Source: Actinomycetota bacterium (lineage in GTDB: Bacteria > Actinomycetota > Actinomycetes > Propionibacteriales > Propionibacteriaceae). From it: a stretch of DNA of 45,567 nucleotides. The notes beneath the pieces were generated by a model. The model was not told the origin of the DNA, ran no database searches, and saw nothing but the letters and a program-made list of their open reading frames with translations. This document shows, in pieces, positions 37,657 to 45,567 of this stretch (its first letter is position 1; the number at the start of each line of letters is the position of its first letter). The stretch covers positions 1 through 45,567 of the forward strand of contig JAIUOR010000009.1 of assembly GCA_020161795.1 (NCBI GenBank), in the 5' to 3' direction. Position numbers and translations under genes: made by a program.

Positions 37657-38100
37657 ATGAGTAACGACAGCCTCTTCATCTGCATCGACCACGTCGGCTA
37701 CGCCGTCCACAATCTCGACGACGCCATCAAGTTCCATACCGAGGTGTTGGGCTGGCGGGTGCTCCATCGCGAGACCAACGACGAGCAGGGCGTCGAGGAG
37801 GCCATGATCGGCACCGGCGACCAGCTGGCCGAGAACGCGCAGGTGCAGCTGCTCGCCCCGCTGAACGAGAACAGCACGATCGCGAAGTGGATCGAGCGCA
37901 ACGGCGGCAAGGGCGGCATCCAGCAGGTCGCCTACCGGGTCGCCGACCTGGACGCGGTGTGCGCCACGCTGCGGGAGCGCGGCGTCCGGCTGCTCTACGA
38001 CGTACCGAAGATCGGGACCGGCGGCTCCCGGATCAACTTCGCCCATCCCAAGGATGTCGGCGGCATCCTGCTCGAACTCGTGGAGCCGGCCGCTCACTGA
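37657..38100 (+). CDS. mce: Methylmalonyl-CoA epimerase
   Basis: A 147-residue vicinal-oxygen-chelate protein that interconverts (2R)- and (2S)-methylmalonyl-CoA in the Wood-Werkman propionate pathway. The start SNDSLFICIDHVGYAV, the stretch LLAPLNENSTIAKWIERNGGKGG and the end RINFAHPKDVGGILLELVEP resemble the structurally known Propionibacterium enzyme from memory. The metal-ligand His (IDHV) and Glu (LLELV) are present. It is a strong marker for a B12-dependent methylmalonyl-CoA route. No mutase gene is in the window. Confidence 0.94.
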   Translation: MSNDSLFICIDHVGYAVHNLDDAIKFHTEVLGWRVLHRETNDEQGVEEAMIGTGDQLAENAQVQLLAPLNENSTIAKWIERNGGKGGIQQVAYRVADLDAVCATLRERGVRLLYDVPKIGTGGSRINFAHPKDVGGILLELVEPAAH

Positions 38101-38128
38101 GCGATACCACCGGGCCGTCGCTGTCGGG

Positions 38129-38181
38129 GGCGGAAGGTAGCATCGGGATCGTCAAGGTAAACCGACCGGCTACCATCCGCC
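38129..38181 (+). promoter_or_regulatory. Imperfect inverted repeat in front of the DivIVA-like gene
   Basis: GGCGGAAGGTAGC (38129-38141) and GCTACCATCCGCC (38169-38181) are inverted repeats with one mismatch in 13, separated by 27 bases. Each arm holds a -10-like hexamer (TAGCAT, TACCAT). It ends 15 bases before the GTG of the next gene. It could be a paired operator, a promoter pair or an mRNA stem near the ribosome binding site. Confidence 0.4.
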
Positions 38182-38196
38182 ACGAAAGGATCGATT

Positions 38197-39261
38197 GTGG
38201 TGTCACCCCTCGATGAGCAGGGTCTCGACCTCTTCGAGCAGACCGCCTCCGCAGCCGGCAACTTCCCGCAGGTGCTCCGCGGCTACGATCGCAGCGCGGT
38301 GGATGCCTATGTGCGCGAGGTGGAGGCCAAGCACGCGCGCACCCTCGCCGAACTCCGTGAGGCGAGGTATCAGCTGGAGCTCACCGCCGCGACCACCGAC
38401 ACCACCGACTACGCCAAGCTCGGTGGCCATGCCCGCAGCCTGCTGAAGTCGGCCGAAGCCCAGGCCGCCGAGATCGTGCAGGCAGCGCGGGCCGAGGCGG
38501 ACGCGCTGCGCTCCCATGCCTCCGCGGACACCGCCCGGCTCTCCCACGAGACCACCGCGGCCCTCGATCTCTCCCGCGCGAACACCACCGCCGATCTGGA
38601 GGAACTGCGCCGGCTGCTGGGCGAGCAGACCGCCGCCGAGCTGGAGGCGGCGCGGGCCGACGCCGCCGCGCTGCTGGAATCCACCGAGCGGCAGCGGGAA
38701 TGGCTGCTGCGCGAGAGCGAGACCCAGGCCCGCGCGATGATCGACGCCGCCACGGCCGAGGCCGAACAGCGCCGGGCCGAGACCGCACGGATCGCCGCCG
38801 AGCAGGCGGTCGAGCTCGCGCGCGCCAAGGAGGAGGCCCTCGCCGAGATAGCGGCCGGCCGTCAGGCTGCGGCCGAGCAGATCACCGAACTGCTGGCGGC
38901 CACCAAGGCCGAGGTCGAGGCGCAGCACGCCCGCCTCGCCGAGGATCTCACCACCGCCGACCAGCGCCGTGAGGCGGCCCGGGCCGAGGCCGCCCAGATC
39001 GCGCAGGCCGCCGCGGAACAGGCGCAGGCCACGATCGACCATGCCGAGCACGAGGCCACCCGGATAGCCGCCGAATCCAATGCCGCCATCGCCGCCCAGG
39101 CGGCGGAGCTCCAGCGCGAGGTGGAGGCGCTCAACCTGCGCCGGCAGGGCATCATCGGTCAGCTCGAACAGCTTTCCACCCTGGCCATCGACACCGTCGA
39201 TCAGGCCGCGAACGAACCGACCACCGACTCCGACTCCAAAGAGGCACCCGGCACCCCATGA
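38197..39261 (+). CDS. DivIVA-domain coiled-coil protein
   Basis: A 354-residue protein. The N-terminal FPQVLRGYDRSAVDAYVREVE (23-43) is a DivIVA-like module, which in relatives binds curved membrane at poles and septa. Residues ~45-330 are an Ala/Glu-rich coiled coil with many AEA and AAEQA heptad-like repeats, followed by a short polar tail. In actinobacteria such proteins (Wag31, FilP, Scy types) organise polar growth. It starts with GTG 38197 behind AAAGGA. It is probably an accessory DivIVA-like protein, not Wag31 itself. The AI-2E-family permease gene overlaps its end by four bases. Confidence 0.78.
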   Translation: MVSPLDEQGLDLFEQTASAAGNFPQVLRGYDRSAVDAYVREVEAKHARTLAELREARYQLELTAATTDTTDYAKLGGHARSLLKSAEAQAAEIVQAARAEADALRSHASADTARLSHETTAALDLSRANTTADLEELRRLLGEQTAAELEAARADAAALLESTERQREWLLRESETQARAMIDAATAEAEQRRAETARIAAEQAVELARAKEEALAEIAAGRQAAAEQITELLAATKAEVEAQHARLAEDLTTADQRREAARAEAAQIAQAAAEQAQATIDHAEHEATRIAAESNAAIAAQAAELQREVEALNLRRQGIIGQLEQLSTLAIDTVDQAANEPTTDSDSKEAPGTP

Positions 39262-40496
39262 CAGTGGAACCGGAGGGGCAGCGCGCAGCGCAAGGCCCTC
39301 CTCCCCAGCCAACCCCGCCCCGTCCGACCGGCGCGGGTGTCCCGGCCTCGGCGCGCACCCCCAGCGCCCCGGCCACCCGCAACTGGCTGCTCCGCTGGCG
39401 CCGCACCACCCAGCCCACCCCGCCCGACTACTTCGAGGGCGCCGACACCCGTGTCGAGCGCACCTCACTGCTGCACCGCAACCCCTTCTACATCGGCTTC
39501 TTCATCGCCGCCGGCGGGATAACCGCCTACGCGCTGCTCACCTCGCTCGGGCAGCTGAAGGACATCCTGGTGCTGATCGTGCTGTGCTTCGCTCTCGCGC
39601 TGGGCCTGAACCCGGTCGTGGAGTGGTTCCACCACCGTGGCATCCGGCGCGGGCTGGCCGTGCTGATCGTGGCACTCGCGCTGCTCACGGTGCTCACCCT
39701 GGCCGGGTGGGCGATCGTCCCGGTGGTCAGCGAGCAGGTGCAGCGGCTCTATTCGATGGCACCGACCTACCTGGAGAACCTGCGCTTGAATCCGCAGATC
39801 GACGCCTTCGACGAGCAGTTCCAGGTGATCGACCGGATCGTGGCCTTCCTGACCTCCGGTGAGTTGATCAGCAGCCTGTTCGGCGGTCTGGTCGGTGCCG
39901 GCCAGGCGGTGGCCAACGTGATCTTCTCGATCGTGATCTCGGTGGTGCTGACCCTCTACTTCCTCACCTCGCTGCCCAACATCAAAGAGGTCATCTACCG
40001 GCTCGCCCCGGCTTCGCGCCGGGCCCGCACCCGCTACCTGGCCACCGAGGCGTTCAAGCGGGTCGGCGGCTTCGTCTCCGGCATCTTCCTGGTCGCCATG
40101 TTGTGGACGGCGGTGTCGTTCGTCCTGTTCAACCTGGTCGGGATGTCGCAGTACGCGGTCGCGCTCGCCGTGGTGGTCGGCCTGCTGGCCTTCATTCCGC
40201 TGGTCGGCACCTCCATCGCCATCATCATCGTGGCCATCGTCGCCTTCTCCTTCGGGCAGACCACGGGCCTGATCGTGGTGATCGCGTTGTTGGCCTACCA
40301 GCAGTTCGACGCCTACTTCATCCAGCCCCGGATCTTCGCCCGCTCGGTGCAGGTGCCCGGCGTCCTGGTCATCCTGGCGGCGGTCTCCGGCGGCCTGCTG
40401 CTGGGCCTGGTGGGCGCCATCCTGGCGATCCCCACCATGGCAGCCCTGCTGCTGCTCTACCGCGAGGTACTGCTCCCCCACCTGGATCGCAGCTGA
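39258..40496 (+). CDS. AI-2E-family transporter
   Basis: A 412-residue membrane protein. Residues 1-~75 are Pro-rich and cytoplasmic, then about seven to eight helices follow, with the family pattern LALGLNPVVEWFHHRGIRRGLAVLI, a soluble loop with amphipathic helices (VSEQVQRLYSMAPTYLENL), and GLLAFIPLVGTSIAIIIVAIVAFSFG. The family includes the E. coli AI-2 exporter TqsA and sodium/proton antiporters, so the substrate is open. Its ATG overlaps the DivIVA-like gene (ATGA), suggesting a shared membrane-related task. Confidence 0.85.
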   Translation: MTVEPEGQRAAQGPPPQPTPPRPTGAGVPASARTPSAPATRNWLLRWRRTTQPTPPDYFEGADTRVERTSLLHRNPFYIGFFIAAGGITAYALLTSLGQLKDILVLIVLCFALALGLNPVVEWFHHRGIRRGLAVLIVALALLTVLTLAGWAIVPVVSEQVQRLYSMAPTYLENLRLNPQIDAFDEQFQVIDRIVAFLTSGELISSLFGGLVGAGQAVANVIFSIVISVVLTLYFLTSLPNIKEVIYRLAPASRRARTRYLATEAFKRVGGFVSGIFLVAMLWTAVSFVLFNLVGMSQYAVALAVVVGLLAFIPLVGTSIAIIIVAIVAFSFGQTTGLIVVIALLAYQQFDAYFIQPRIFARSVQVPGVLVILAAVSGGLLLGLVGAILAIPTMAALLLLYREVLLPHLDRS

Positions 40497-40565
40497 TCCC
40501 CGTCCGCGCGGGACGACGAAAGCGGGCAGTCACCCGGCCCCGTCATCCCCGCGGAGACAGGGATC
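40495..40565. repeat. Imperfect palindromic repeat element between convergent genes
   Basis: Outer arms GATCCC (40495-40500) and GGGATC (40560-40565) enclose an inner stem CGTCC/GGACG (40501-40515) and CGTCATCCCCGCGG (40541-40554). Size and sequence match the 37539 element. It overlaps the permease stop codon and ends ten bases before the nucS stop, so it may terminate both. Confidence 0.5.
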
Positions 40566-40575
40566 CCATCGCCGG

Positions 40576-41286
40576 TCAGAACAGGCGGTCATCGGCGTTG
40601 TCGAGGCCCCGCAGGGCGTCGTAGTCGACCAGGAGGCAGTCGATACCGCGGGTACCGGCCAGCACCTTCGCCTGGGGCTTGATCAGCTGGGCGGCGAAGA
40701 TGCCCCGCACCGGGCGCATCAGCGGATCCGCGTTCATCAGCTCCAGGTAGCGGGCGAGCTGTTCGACCCCGTCGATCTCGCCGCGCCGCTTCACCTCGAC
40801 GGCGACATAGCCGCCCAGGGCGTCCCGGTAGAGCAGATCCACCGGACCGATCGGGGTCTGGTACTCGCGCTGCACCAGCGTCCACCCCTCGCCGAAGGTA
40901 GCCGGATTCTCGGCCAGCAGCACCTGCAGGTGGGCCTCCACCCCGTCCTTCTGCAGACCGGGATCGATCCCGAGTTCGTGGCTGCTGTCGTGGAAGACCT
41001 CGGCGATCGCGATCTGCAGGGTGTCACCGGTGGTGTTGCGGACCTCCCACACCTGGGTGAGGCCTGCCTCCAGATCGGCGGCGACGGCCTCCAGATCGGC
41101 GGGCGGATCGCTGACCGTGAGGGTGCACGGGGCACTCATCCAGTTCAGCGGCTTGTAGGCCCGGTCGTCGGCGTGGATCGACACCGAGCCGTCGGCCTTC
41201 ACCATGATCAGCCGGGTGGCCATCGGTAGATGGGCACTGAGCCTTCCGGCATAGTCGACCTGGCACCGGGCTATCAGCAAACGCAC
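40576..41286 (-). CDS. nucS: Mismatch-specific endonuclease NucS
   Basis: A 236-residue NucS/EndoMS, which cuts both strands at mismatches and gives actinobacteria, which lack MutS/MutL, their mismatch repair. The N-terminal DNA-binding domain starts [16 protein letters not shown]. The C-terminal nuclease has the metal site GPVDLLYRD...[23 protein letters not shown]. The end DNADDRLF fits the clamp-binding tail seen in the family. GTG 41286 follows TAACTT by seven bases; a longer upstream frame crosses the divergent promoter. Confidence 0.95.
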   Translation of the reverse strand: MRLLIARCQVDYAGRLSAHLPMATRLIMVKADGSVSIHADDRAYKPLNWMSAPCTLTVSDPPADLEAVAADLEAGLTQVWEVRNTTGDTLQIAIAEVFHDSSHELGIDPGLQKDGVEAHLQVLLAENPATFGEGWTLVQREYQTPIGPVDLLYRDALGGYVAVEVKRRGEIDGVEQLARYLELMNADPLMRPVRGIFAAQLIKPQAKVLAGTRGIDCLLVDYDALRGLDNADDRLF

Positions 41287-41293
41287 GCCGGAC

Positions 41294-41320
41294 AAGTTAC
41301 CCGATCCGGGCCCGTAATCT
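41294..41320. promoter_or_regulatory. Overlapping divergent leaderless promoters, nucS / zinc-finger-like gene
   Basis: On the minus strand TAACTT (41294-41299) lies seven bases before the nucS GTG. On the plus strand TAATCT (41315-41320) lies six bases before ATG 41327. With a usual ~17-bp spacer, each -35 would fall on the opposite -10, so the two promoters may exclude each other. Confidence 0.5.
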
Positions 41321-41326
41321 AGACCC

Positions 41327-41602
41327 ATGGCCAAGCGTCCCTCCAAACACCTGCGACCGGCCCGCCCGCTCAACCAGGGCGGCTTCGCCCGATTGGTCAC
41401 CAAACCGGACGGGGAATGGATGGTGCAGACCATGCCGGCGGGGAATGCCACGAAGGCCTATCTGTGCCCCGGCTGCCAGCGTCAGATCACCGCCGGCGCG
41501 GCACACGTGGTCGTCTGGCCCCGGCAGGCCAGCATCGGCTCGGGTTCGGCCGTGGCTGAGCGGCGCCACTGGCACACCTCCTGCTGGGCGCGGAGCAATT
41601 GA
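41327..41602 (+). CDS. Small zinc-finger-like protein, conserved in actinobacteria
   Basis: A 91-residue basic protein. [10 protein letters not shown] followed by HVVVWP...[12 protein letters not shown] gives a Cx2C...HxxC-like set of possible zinc ligands. Similar short proteins in actinobacteria are often labelled ATP/GTP-binding, without a visible P-loop here, so I do not use that label. ATG 41327 is leaderless behind TAATCT. The next gene overlaps its stop by one base (TGATG). It is divergent from nucS, which hints at a nucleic-acid role, but this is a guess. Confidence 0.75.
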   Translation: MAKRPSKHLRPARPLNQGGFARLVTKPDGEWMVQTMPAGNATKAYLCPGCQRQITAGAAHVVVWPRQASIGSGSAVAERRHWHTSCWARSN

Positions 41603-42381
41603 TGGCACGCCTGCACACCCAGCTGGTCGGCACCGGCCGTCCGCAGTTCGCCTTCCTGCACGGGCTGTTCGGACGCGGCCGGAACTGGTCCGGTATCGCC
41701 GGCGCACTGGCCGAGCAGGGCCATGCCAGCGTTCTCTTCGACCTGCCCAACCACGGCAGCAGCGCCTGGACCCAGGATTTCAGCTACCCGGGCATGGCCG
41801 ACGCCGTCGCGGCCGAGATCGAGGAACGGCTGGGTTCTGCCGCCCGGCTGACTCTGGTGGGGCATTCGCTGGGCGGCAAGGTGGCGATGCTGCTGGCCCT
41901 GCGCCGGCCCGAGTTGGTCGATCGGCTGGTCGTGATCGACATCGCGCCGGCGCTCTCCGAGGCCGTTGACGGCTTCCCCGCCCTGGTCACCGCACTGACG
42001 GCGGTGGACCTGAGCCGGATCCACTCCCGGCGGGAGGTCGATGCCGCGCTGGCCGAGCGCATCCCCGATCTCGGCACCCGGCAGTTCCTGATGCAGAACC
42101 TGCGCACCCGGCCCAGCTGGCACTGGCAGCCCAACCTCGGCCTGCTCGGCGCCAGCCTGCCGGAGATCGCCGACTGGCCGGATCCCGGCCCGGTGAGCTA
42201 CCCGGGCCCCGTCCTCTGGCTGCGCGGCGAGCACTCCGACTACGTCCGGCCCGAGCACGAGGCCGCGATGCGGCGGTACTTCCCGGCCGTCGAGCTACGG
42301 ACGATCGGCGATGCCGGGCACTGGGTGCACGCCGACGCCCCCGACGAGGTCATCGCCGCACTCCTGGCCTTCGTGGCCTAG
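41602..42381 (+). CDS. Alpha/beta-fold hydrolase
   Basis: A 259-residue hydrolase of the YbfF-like esterase type. The oxyanion region FLHGLFGRGRNW, nucleophile elbow VGHSLGGK, acid in GEHSDYV and catalytic His in DAGHWVHADAPDEV are all present. The substrate is unknown. ATG 41602 overlaps the preceding stop by one base. Its TAG shares the tetranucleotide CTAG (42378-42381) with the stop of the convergent cyclophilin gene. Confidence 0.88.
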   Translation: MARLHTQLVGTGRPQFAFLHGLFGRGRNWSGIAGALAEQGHASVLFDLPNHGSSAWTQDFSYPGMADAVAAEIEERLGSAARLTLVGHSLGGKVAMLLALRRPELVDRLVVIDIAPALSEAVDGFPALVTALTAVDLSRIHSRREVDAALAERIPDLGTRQFLMQNLRTRPSWHWQPNLGLLGASLPEIADWPDPGPVSYPGPVLWLRGEHSDYVRPEHEAAMRRYFPAVELRTIGDAGHWVHADAPDEVIAALLAFVA

Positions 42382-43055
42382 GCGGCGGCGATACTCCCGA
42401 TCTCGGCCGGCAGGTTCGGAACCCCGCCACCGGCGGTGCCGAAGGAGCCGTCGTGGCCGCCGGCGGCGATCTCGGCCACCTTCGCGACTCCCGCGGAGTC
42501 GAGGGTGCCGAAGACGGTGTACTGCGGGGGCAGCGGCGTCTCGGCGTAGACGATGAAGAACTGCGAACCGCCCGAATCCGGCGCGCCGGTATTGGCCATC
42601 GCCAGCGCCCCGGCCGGGTAGCCGGGGATCTTCTCGAACTCGTCGGGGATGGTGTAGCCAGGGCCGCCCGAGCCAGTGCCGCTCGGATCGCCGCACTGCA
42701 GCACGAAGATGCCTTCGTCCGTCACCCGGTGGCACCTGGTGTCGTCGAAGTAGCCCTGATCGGCCAGCGAGGTGAACGAGTTGACCGTGCACGGAGCCAG
42801 CTCCCGATCCAGGGTCAGGGTGAGCGGATCGCCGTTGAGCGTCATCACGTAGTCGACCTGGCCGGTGGCCGGGACATCGGTGGTGGACGGAGCCGTGACC
42901 TCCTTGCTGGCACCGCCGGTCTCGGTGTAGGCGCAGGAGACCGTGCCCTCGGCCGGCGGCGCGGCCGGCTGGCTGGGAGCTGGTGCGGCCGGTACCGCTG
43001 AGGTGCAGCCGGCGAGCACGAGGAGGGCGGCGGGCAGGAACAGGAGCTTCTTCAC
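42378..43055 (-). CDS. Cyclophilin-type peptidyl-prolyl isomerase, lipoprotein
   Basis: A 225-residue exported isomerase. The signal peptide MKKLLFLPAALLVLAGC has a lipobox (LAGC), so it should be anchored outside by its cysteine. A Pro/Ala-rich linker follows, then a cyclophilin domain with APCTVNSFTSLADQGYFDDTRCHRV, QCGDPSGTGSGGPGY, GALAMANTGAPDSGGSQFFI and YTVFGTL. Start GTG 43055 gives a proper signal peptide; the longer frame upstream does not. It probably folds secreted proteins. Confidence 0.92.
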   Translation of the reverse strand: MKKLLFLPAALLVLAGCTSAVPAAPAPSQPAAPPAEGTVSCAYTETGGASKEVTAPSTTDVPATGQVDYVMTLNGDPLTLTLDRELAPCTVNSFTSLADQGYFDDTRCHRVTDEGIFVLQCGDPSGTGSGGPGYTIPDEFEKIPGYPAGALAMANTGAPDSGGSQFFIVYAETPLPPQYTVFGTLDSAGVAKVAEIAAGGHDGSFGTAGGGVPNLPAEIGSIAAA

Positions 43056-43106
43056 GCCCCCACCTTGCCAGAGGTCGCCAACCGGCACGGCCTTCGCCGG
43101 CCCGGC

Positions 43107-43134
43107 GAGATCCACGCCTTCGCGGGGATGACGG
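43107..43134. repeat. Half-copy of the dispersed palindromic repeat
   Basis: The segment around GCCTTCGCGGGGATGAC (43116-43132) differs by one base from the right end of the 37539-37610 element. It lies between the divergent cyclophilin and adenosyltransferase genes, upstream of the latter's promoter. Confidence 0.5.
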
Positions 43135-43160
43135 AGAGGGCGCGCGGGGGTCTCCTCAGG

Positions 43161-43190
43161 TTGACACCCCTTCGTCCGGTGGGGTTGATT
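43161..43190 (+). promoter_or_regulatory. Complete promoter of the cobalamin adenosyltransferase gene
   Basis: Consensus -35 TTGACA (43161-43166), an 18-base spacer and -10 TTGATT (43185-43190) end six bases before ATG 43197. It is the best -35/-10 pair in the window and gives a leaderless mRNA, so no cobalamin riboswitch can precede the start. Confidence 0.65.
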
Positions 43191-43196
43191 GGGCCC

Positions 43197-43895
43197 ATGG
43201 TCAACCTCACCAGGATCTACACCCGCACCGGCGATGCCGGCACGACCCGGCTCTCGGACATGTCGGAGGCCGCGAAGACCGATCAGCGGGTGGAGGCCTA
43301 CGGTGCGGTGGACGAGGCCAACTCGATCCTGGGCATGGTGGTGACCAGAGCCGACCTGCCCGACGACATCCGGGTGGTGCTGCGGCACATCCAGAACGAA
43401 CTCTTCGACGCCGGGGCCGACCTCTCCTTCCCCCTGGTCGCGGATCCGCCGTACGAGCCGCTGCGGATCGTCCAGGCGTCCATCGACCGGCTGGAGGGCT
43501 GGTGCGACGCCTTCGGCGATCCGCTGCCGACGCTGCGCTCGTTCATCCTGCCGGGCGGCAGCTTCACCGCGGCCCTGCTGCACCAGGCCCGCTCGGTGGT
43601 GCGCCGGGCCGAACGCGAGGCCTGGCGGGCAGCGGATCGCTACGGCACCGAGCCCAGCGCGGGCGACGCTCCCGGCGGGGTGAACCAGCTGGCCATCACC
43701 TACCTGAACCGGCTCTCCGACCTGTTGTTCATCCTCGCCCGGGCGGTCGGCCAGGCCGAGGGCGACGTGCTGTGGGTGCCGGGGGCCGATCGGACCCCGA
43801 CCGATCCCAAGGGGATCCGGCAGCGGCAGCGGTTGGTCAGGCCATTGGACGGCGCTGATGCCCCTGGCCAGGCGGAGCCGCCTCCAGCCAGCTGA
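43197..43895 (+). CDS. Cob(I)alamin adenosyltransferase, PduO type
   Basis: A 232-residue enzyme that transfers adenosyl from ATP to cob(I)alamin, giving the coenzyme of methylmalonyl-CoA mutase. The N-terminal IYTRTGDAGTTRLSD is the ATP-binding loop; VEAYGAVDEANS, FILPGGSFTAALLHQARSVVRRAERE and YLNRLSDLLFILAR complete the family pattern. A ~35-residue polar tail follows and overlaps the convergent DUF2550 gene by 59 bp. It fits with mce, 5.5 kb upstream. Confidence 0.94.
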   Translation: MVNLTRIYTRTGDAGTTRLSDMSEAAKTDQRVEAYGAVDEANSILGMVVTRADLPDDIRVVLRHIQNELFDAGADLSFPLVADPPYEPLRIVQASIDRLEGWCDAFGDPLPTLRSFILPGGSFTAALLHQARSVVRRAEREAWRAADRYGTEPSAGDAPGGVNQLAITYLNRLSDLLFILARAVGQAEGDVLWVPGADRTPTDPKGIRQRQRLVRPLDGADAPGQAEPPPAS

Positions 43896-44292
43896 GCAGC
43901 GCCGTGACGGCCTCGTGCGTCATCGACGCCTCCCACTTCCGGCCGTCGTCGAGACGCAACTCGATCACCCGCTGATCCTCCAGCAGGAGCAGGGCCTCGA
44001 TGTCGTCGGGCCGGCGTTGCAGGCCGGCGCTTGTCTGTGCCCGCGGCAGCACCAGCCGGGGCCACCAGGCGATCGAGAAGGTGCGAAACCACTCCAGCCG
44101 ATCCTCCCGGTAACGGGCGACTCCGAGCACCCAGCCGGTACCCGGAGTCGTGGTCTTCAATCGCACACTACAGTCGAACAGCGCGCCACCGTGGGAGAGC
44201 CAGCGGCGCCGCGCGATCAGCCAGGCCAGGGGCAACAGCACGACGGCAGCGATGACCAGCGCGATGACCTCGGTCACCGCCAGCCAGTCCAT
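43837..44292 (-). CDS. DUF2550-family membrane protein
   Basis: A 151-residue protein with one N-terminal helix (LAVTEVIALVIAAVVLLPLAWLI) and a cytoplasmic domain containing GGALFDCSVR, TGWVLGVARYREDRLEWFRTFSIAWWPRLVL. This is the actinobacterial DUF2550 family, typically encoded right after atpC, as here (18-bp gap). Function is unknown. Its 3' end is antisense to the end of the adenosyltransferase gene. Confidence 0.88.
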   Translation of the reverse strand: MDWLAVTEVIALVIAAVVLLPLAWLIARRRWLSHGGALFDCSVRLKTTTPGTGWVLGVARYREDRLEWFRTFSIAWWPRLVLPRAQTSAGLQRRPDDIEALLLLEDQRVIELRLDDGRKWEASMTHEAVTALLSWLEAAPPGQGHQRRPMA

Positions 44293-44310
44293 CGTGTGCC
44301 CCTCCCGGTC

Positions 44311-44721
44311 TCAGGCGTGTTCGCGAGCCAGGCGGGCAGCCTTCACCTGCGCCTGGGCGCGGCGGAAGTGCTGCATCGTCTCCTCATCGGTCTCGCCGGC
44401 ATTCAGACGCTTCTCCGCCGCGGCCAGTTCGTGCTCGGCCGCGTCCAGGTCGATCTCCTGGGCGATCCGGGCGAACTGGCTGAGCAGCGAGACCCGGTTG
44501 TCGGCCACCGAGATCAGGCCGCCGTCCAGCGCCACGATCTCACGCATGCCGTCGACGGTCAGCACCTCGGCGGCGCACGGCACCAGCCCGGCCAGGAAGG
44601 GCTCGTGATCGGCCATGATGCCGATGTCGCCCTCGGTGGTGCGGGCGATCACGCTCAGGGCCTTGCCCTCCCAGGCGATGCCGGTGGCCGAGACCACCTC
44701 GACGGTCAGCGGACCGGCCAT
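44311..44721 (-). CDS. atpC: F1 ATP synthase epsilon subunit
   Basis: A 136-residue epsilon subunit of the central stalk. The N-terminal beta-sandwich (LTVEVVSATGIAWEGKALSVIARTTEGDIGIMADHEPFLAGL) and the C-terminal helical pair (AEHELAAAEKRLNAGETDEETMQHFRRAQAQVKAA) are present. It starts one base after the atpD stop, as in the usual atp operon order. Confidence 0.96.
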   Translation of the reverse strand: MAGPLTVEVVSATGIAWEGKALSVIARTTEGDIGIMADHEPFLAGLVPCAAEVLTVDGMREIVALDGGLISVADNRVSLLSQFARIAQEIDLDAAEHELAAAEKRLNAGETDEETMQHFRRAQAQVKAARLAREHA

Positions 44722-44722
44722 C

Positions 44723-45567
<845 letters not shown>

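Noticed and set aside
39258-40496. Quorum-sensing (AI-2) function for the permease
   Set aside because: Family name only; members include ion antiporters, and no luxS or lsr gene is nearby.
43056-43196. Cobalamin riboswitch upstream of the adenosyltransferase
   Set aside because: A consensus -35/-10 pair ends six bases before the ATG, leaving no leader, and no B12-box-like sequence was seen.

Overview
The window is GC-rich, densely coded DNA from an actinobacterium, most likely a member of the Propionibacteriaceae. The evidence for this is the methylmalonyl-CoA epimerase, which resembles the propionibacterial enzyme from its first residues, a PduO-type cobalamin adenosyltransferase, a GlgE/maltokinase glucan pathway, the actinobacterial mismatch nuclease NucS, an AfsQ1-like regulator, a DUF2550 gene beside the ATP synthase genes, and many leaderless promoters (a TAnnnT-like -10 about six bases before an ATG or GTG). 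The placement is inferred from gene content only. No tRNA, rRNA, CRISPR array, insertion sequence or prophage was seen, and no stretch over 300 bases lacks a gene.

Layout. 1-945 (-): start of trpE (cut by the window edge) and hisI. 1021-3293 (+): serine synthesis, serC and serA. 3360-6672 (+): a compact four-gene RiPP operon of the thiazole/oxazole-modified (TOMM, streptolysin S-like) type. It encodes an E1-like leader-binding protein, a precursor with a CSSCCCCSCC core, a YcaO cyclodehydratase and a SagB-type dehydrogenase. The precursor is unusual: its leader and core are continuous with a predicted four-helix membrane domain (197 residues in all). 6731-7861 (+): a Nudix-HAD fusion. 7884-9650 (-): an SF2 helicase. 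9786-10741 (+): a 19-residue leader peptide, two mutually exclusive hairpins and a RIO-type kinase, which together look like translational attenuation. 10674-14362 (-): gatC-gatA-gatB-vanZ-like. 14513-15133 (+): an ACT-domain protein. 15170-20614 (-): small membrane protein, NAD+-dependent DNA ligase, DsbA-TPR fusion and a secreted repeat protein. 20761-24061 (-): cysteine desulfurase, mnmA and a MetE-like protein.

24148-31513 (+) is an alpha-glucan cluster: glgX, glgE, maltokinase and glgB. GlgE extends glucan from maltose 1-phosphate, maltokinase makes that donor, GlgB branches and GlgX debranches; pgm lies 4.4 kb further on. No treS is in the window. 31638-33775 (-) is an AfsQ1/Q2-like two-component system. 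Then follow a duplicated-domain protein of unknown function, a YbbN-like thioredoxin/TPR protein, pgm, mce, a DivIVA-like coiled-coil protein overlapping an AI-2E-family permease, nucS, a small zinc-finger-like protein, an alpha/beta hydrolase, a cyclophilin lipoprotein, the PduO-type adenosyltransferase, a DUF2550 protein, atpC and atpD (cut by the window end).

The two signals most worth following are the membrane-fused TOMM precursor and the leader-peptide attenuator in front of the RIO kinase. A family of palindromic intergenic repeats and the leaderless promoter pattern are secondary themes.
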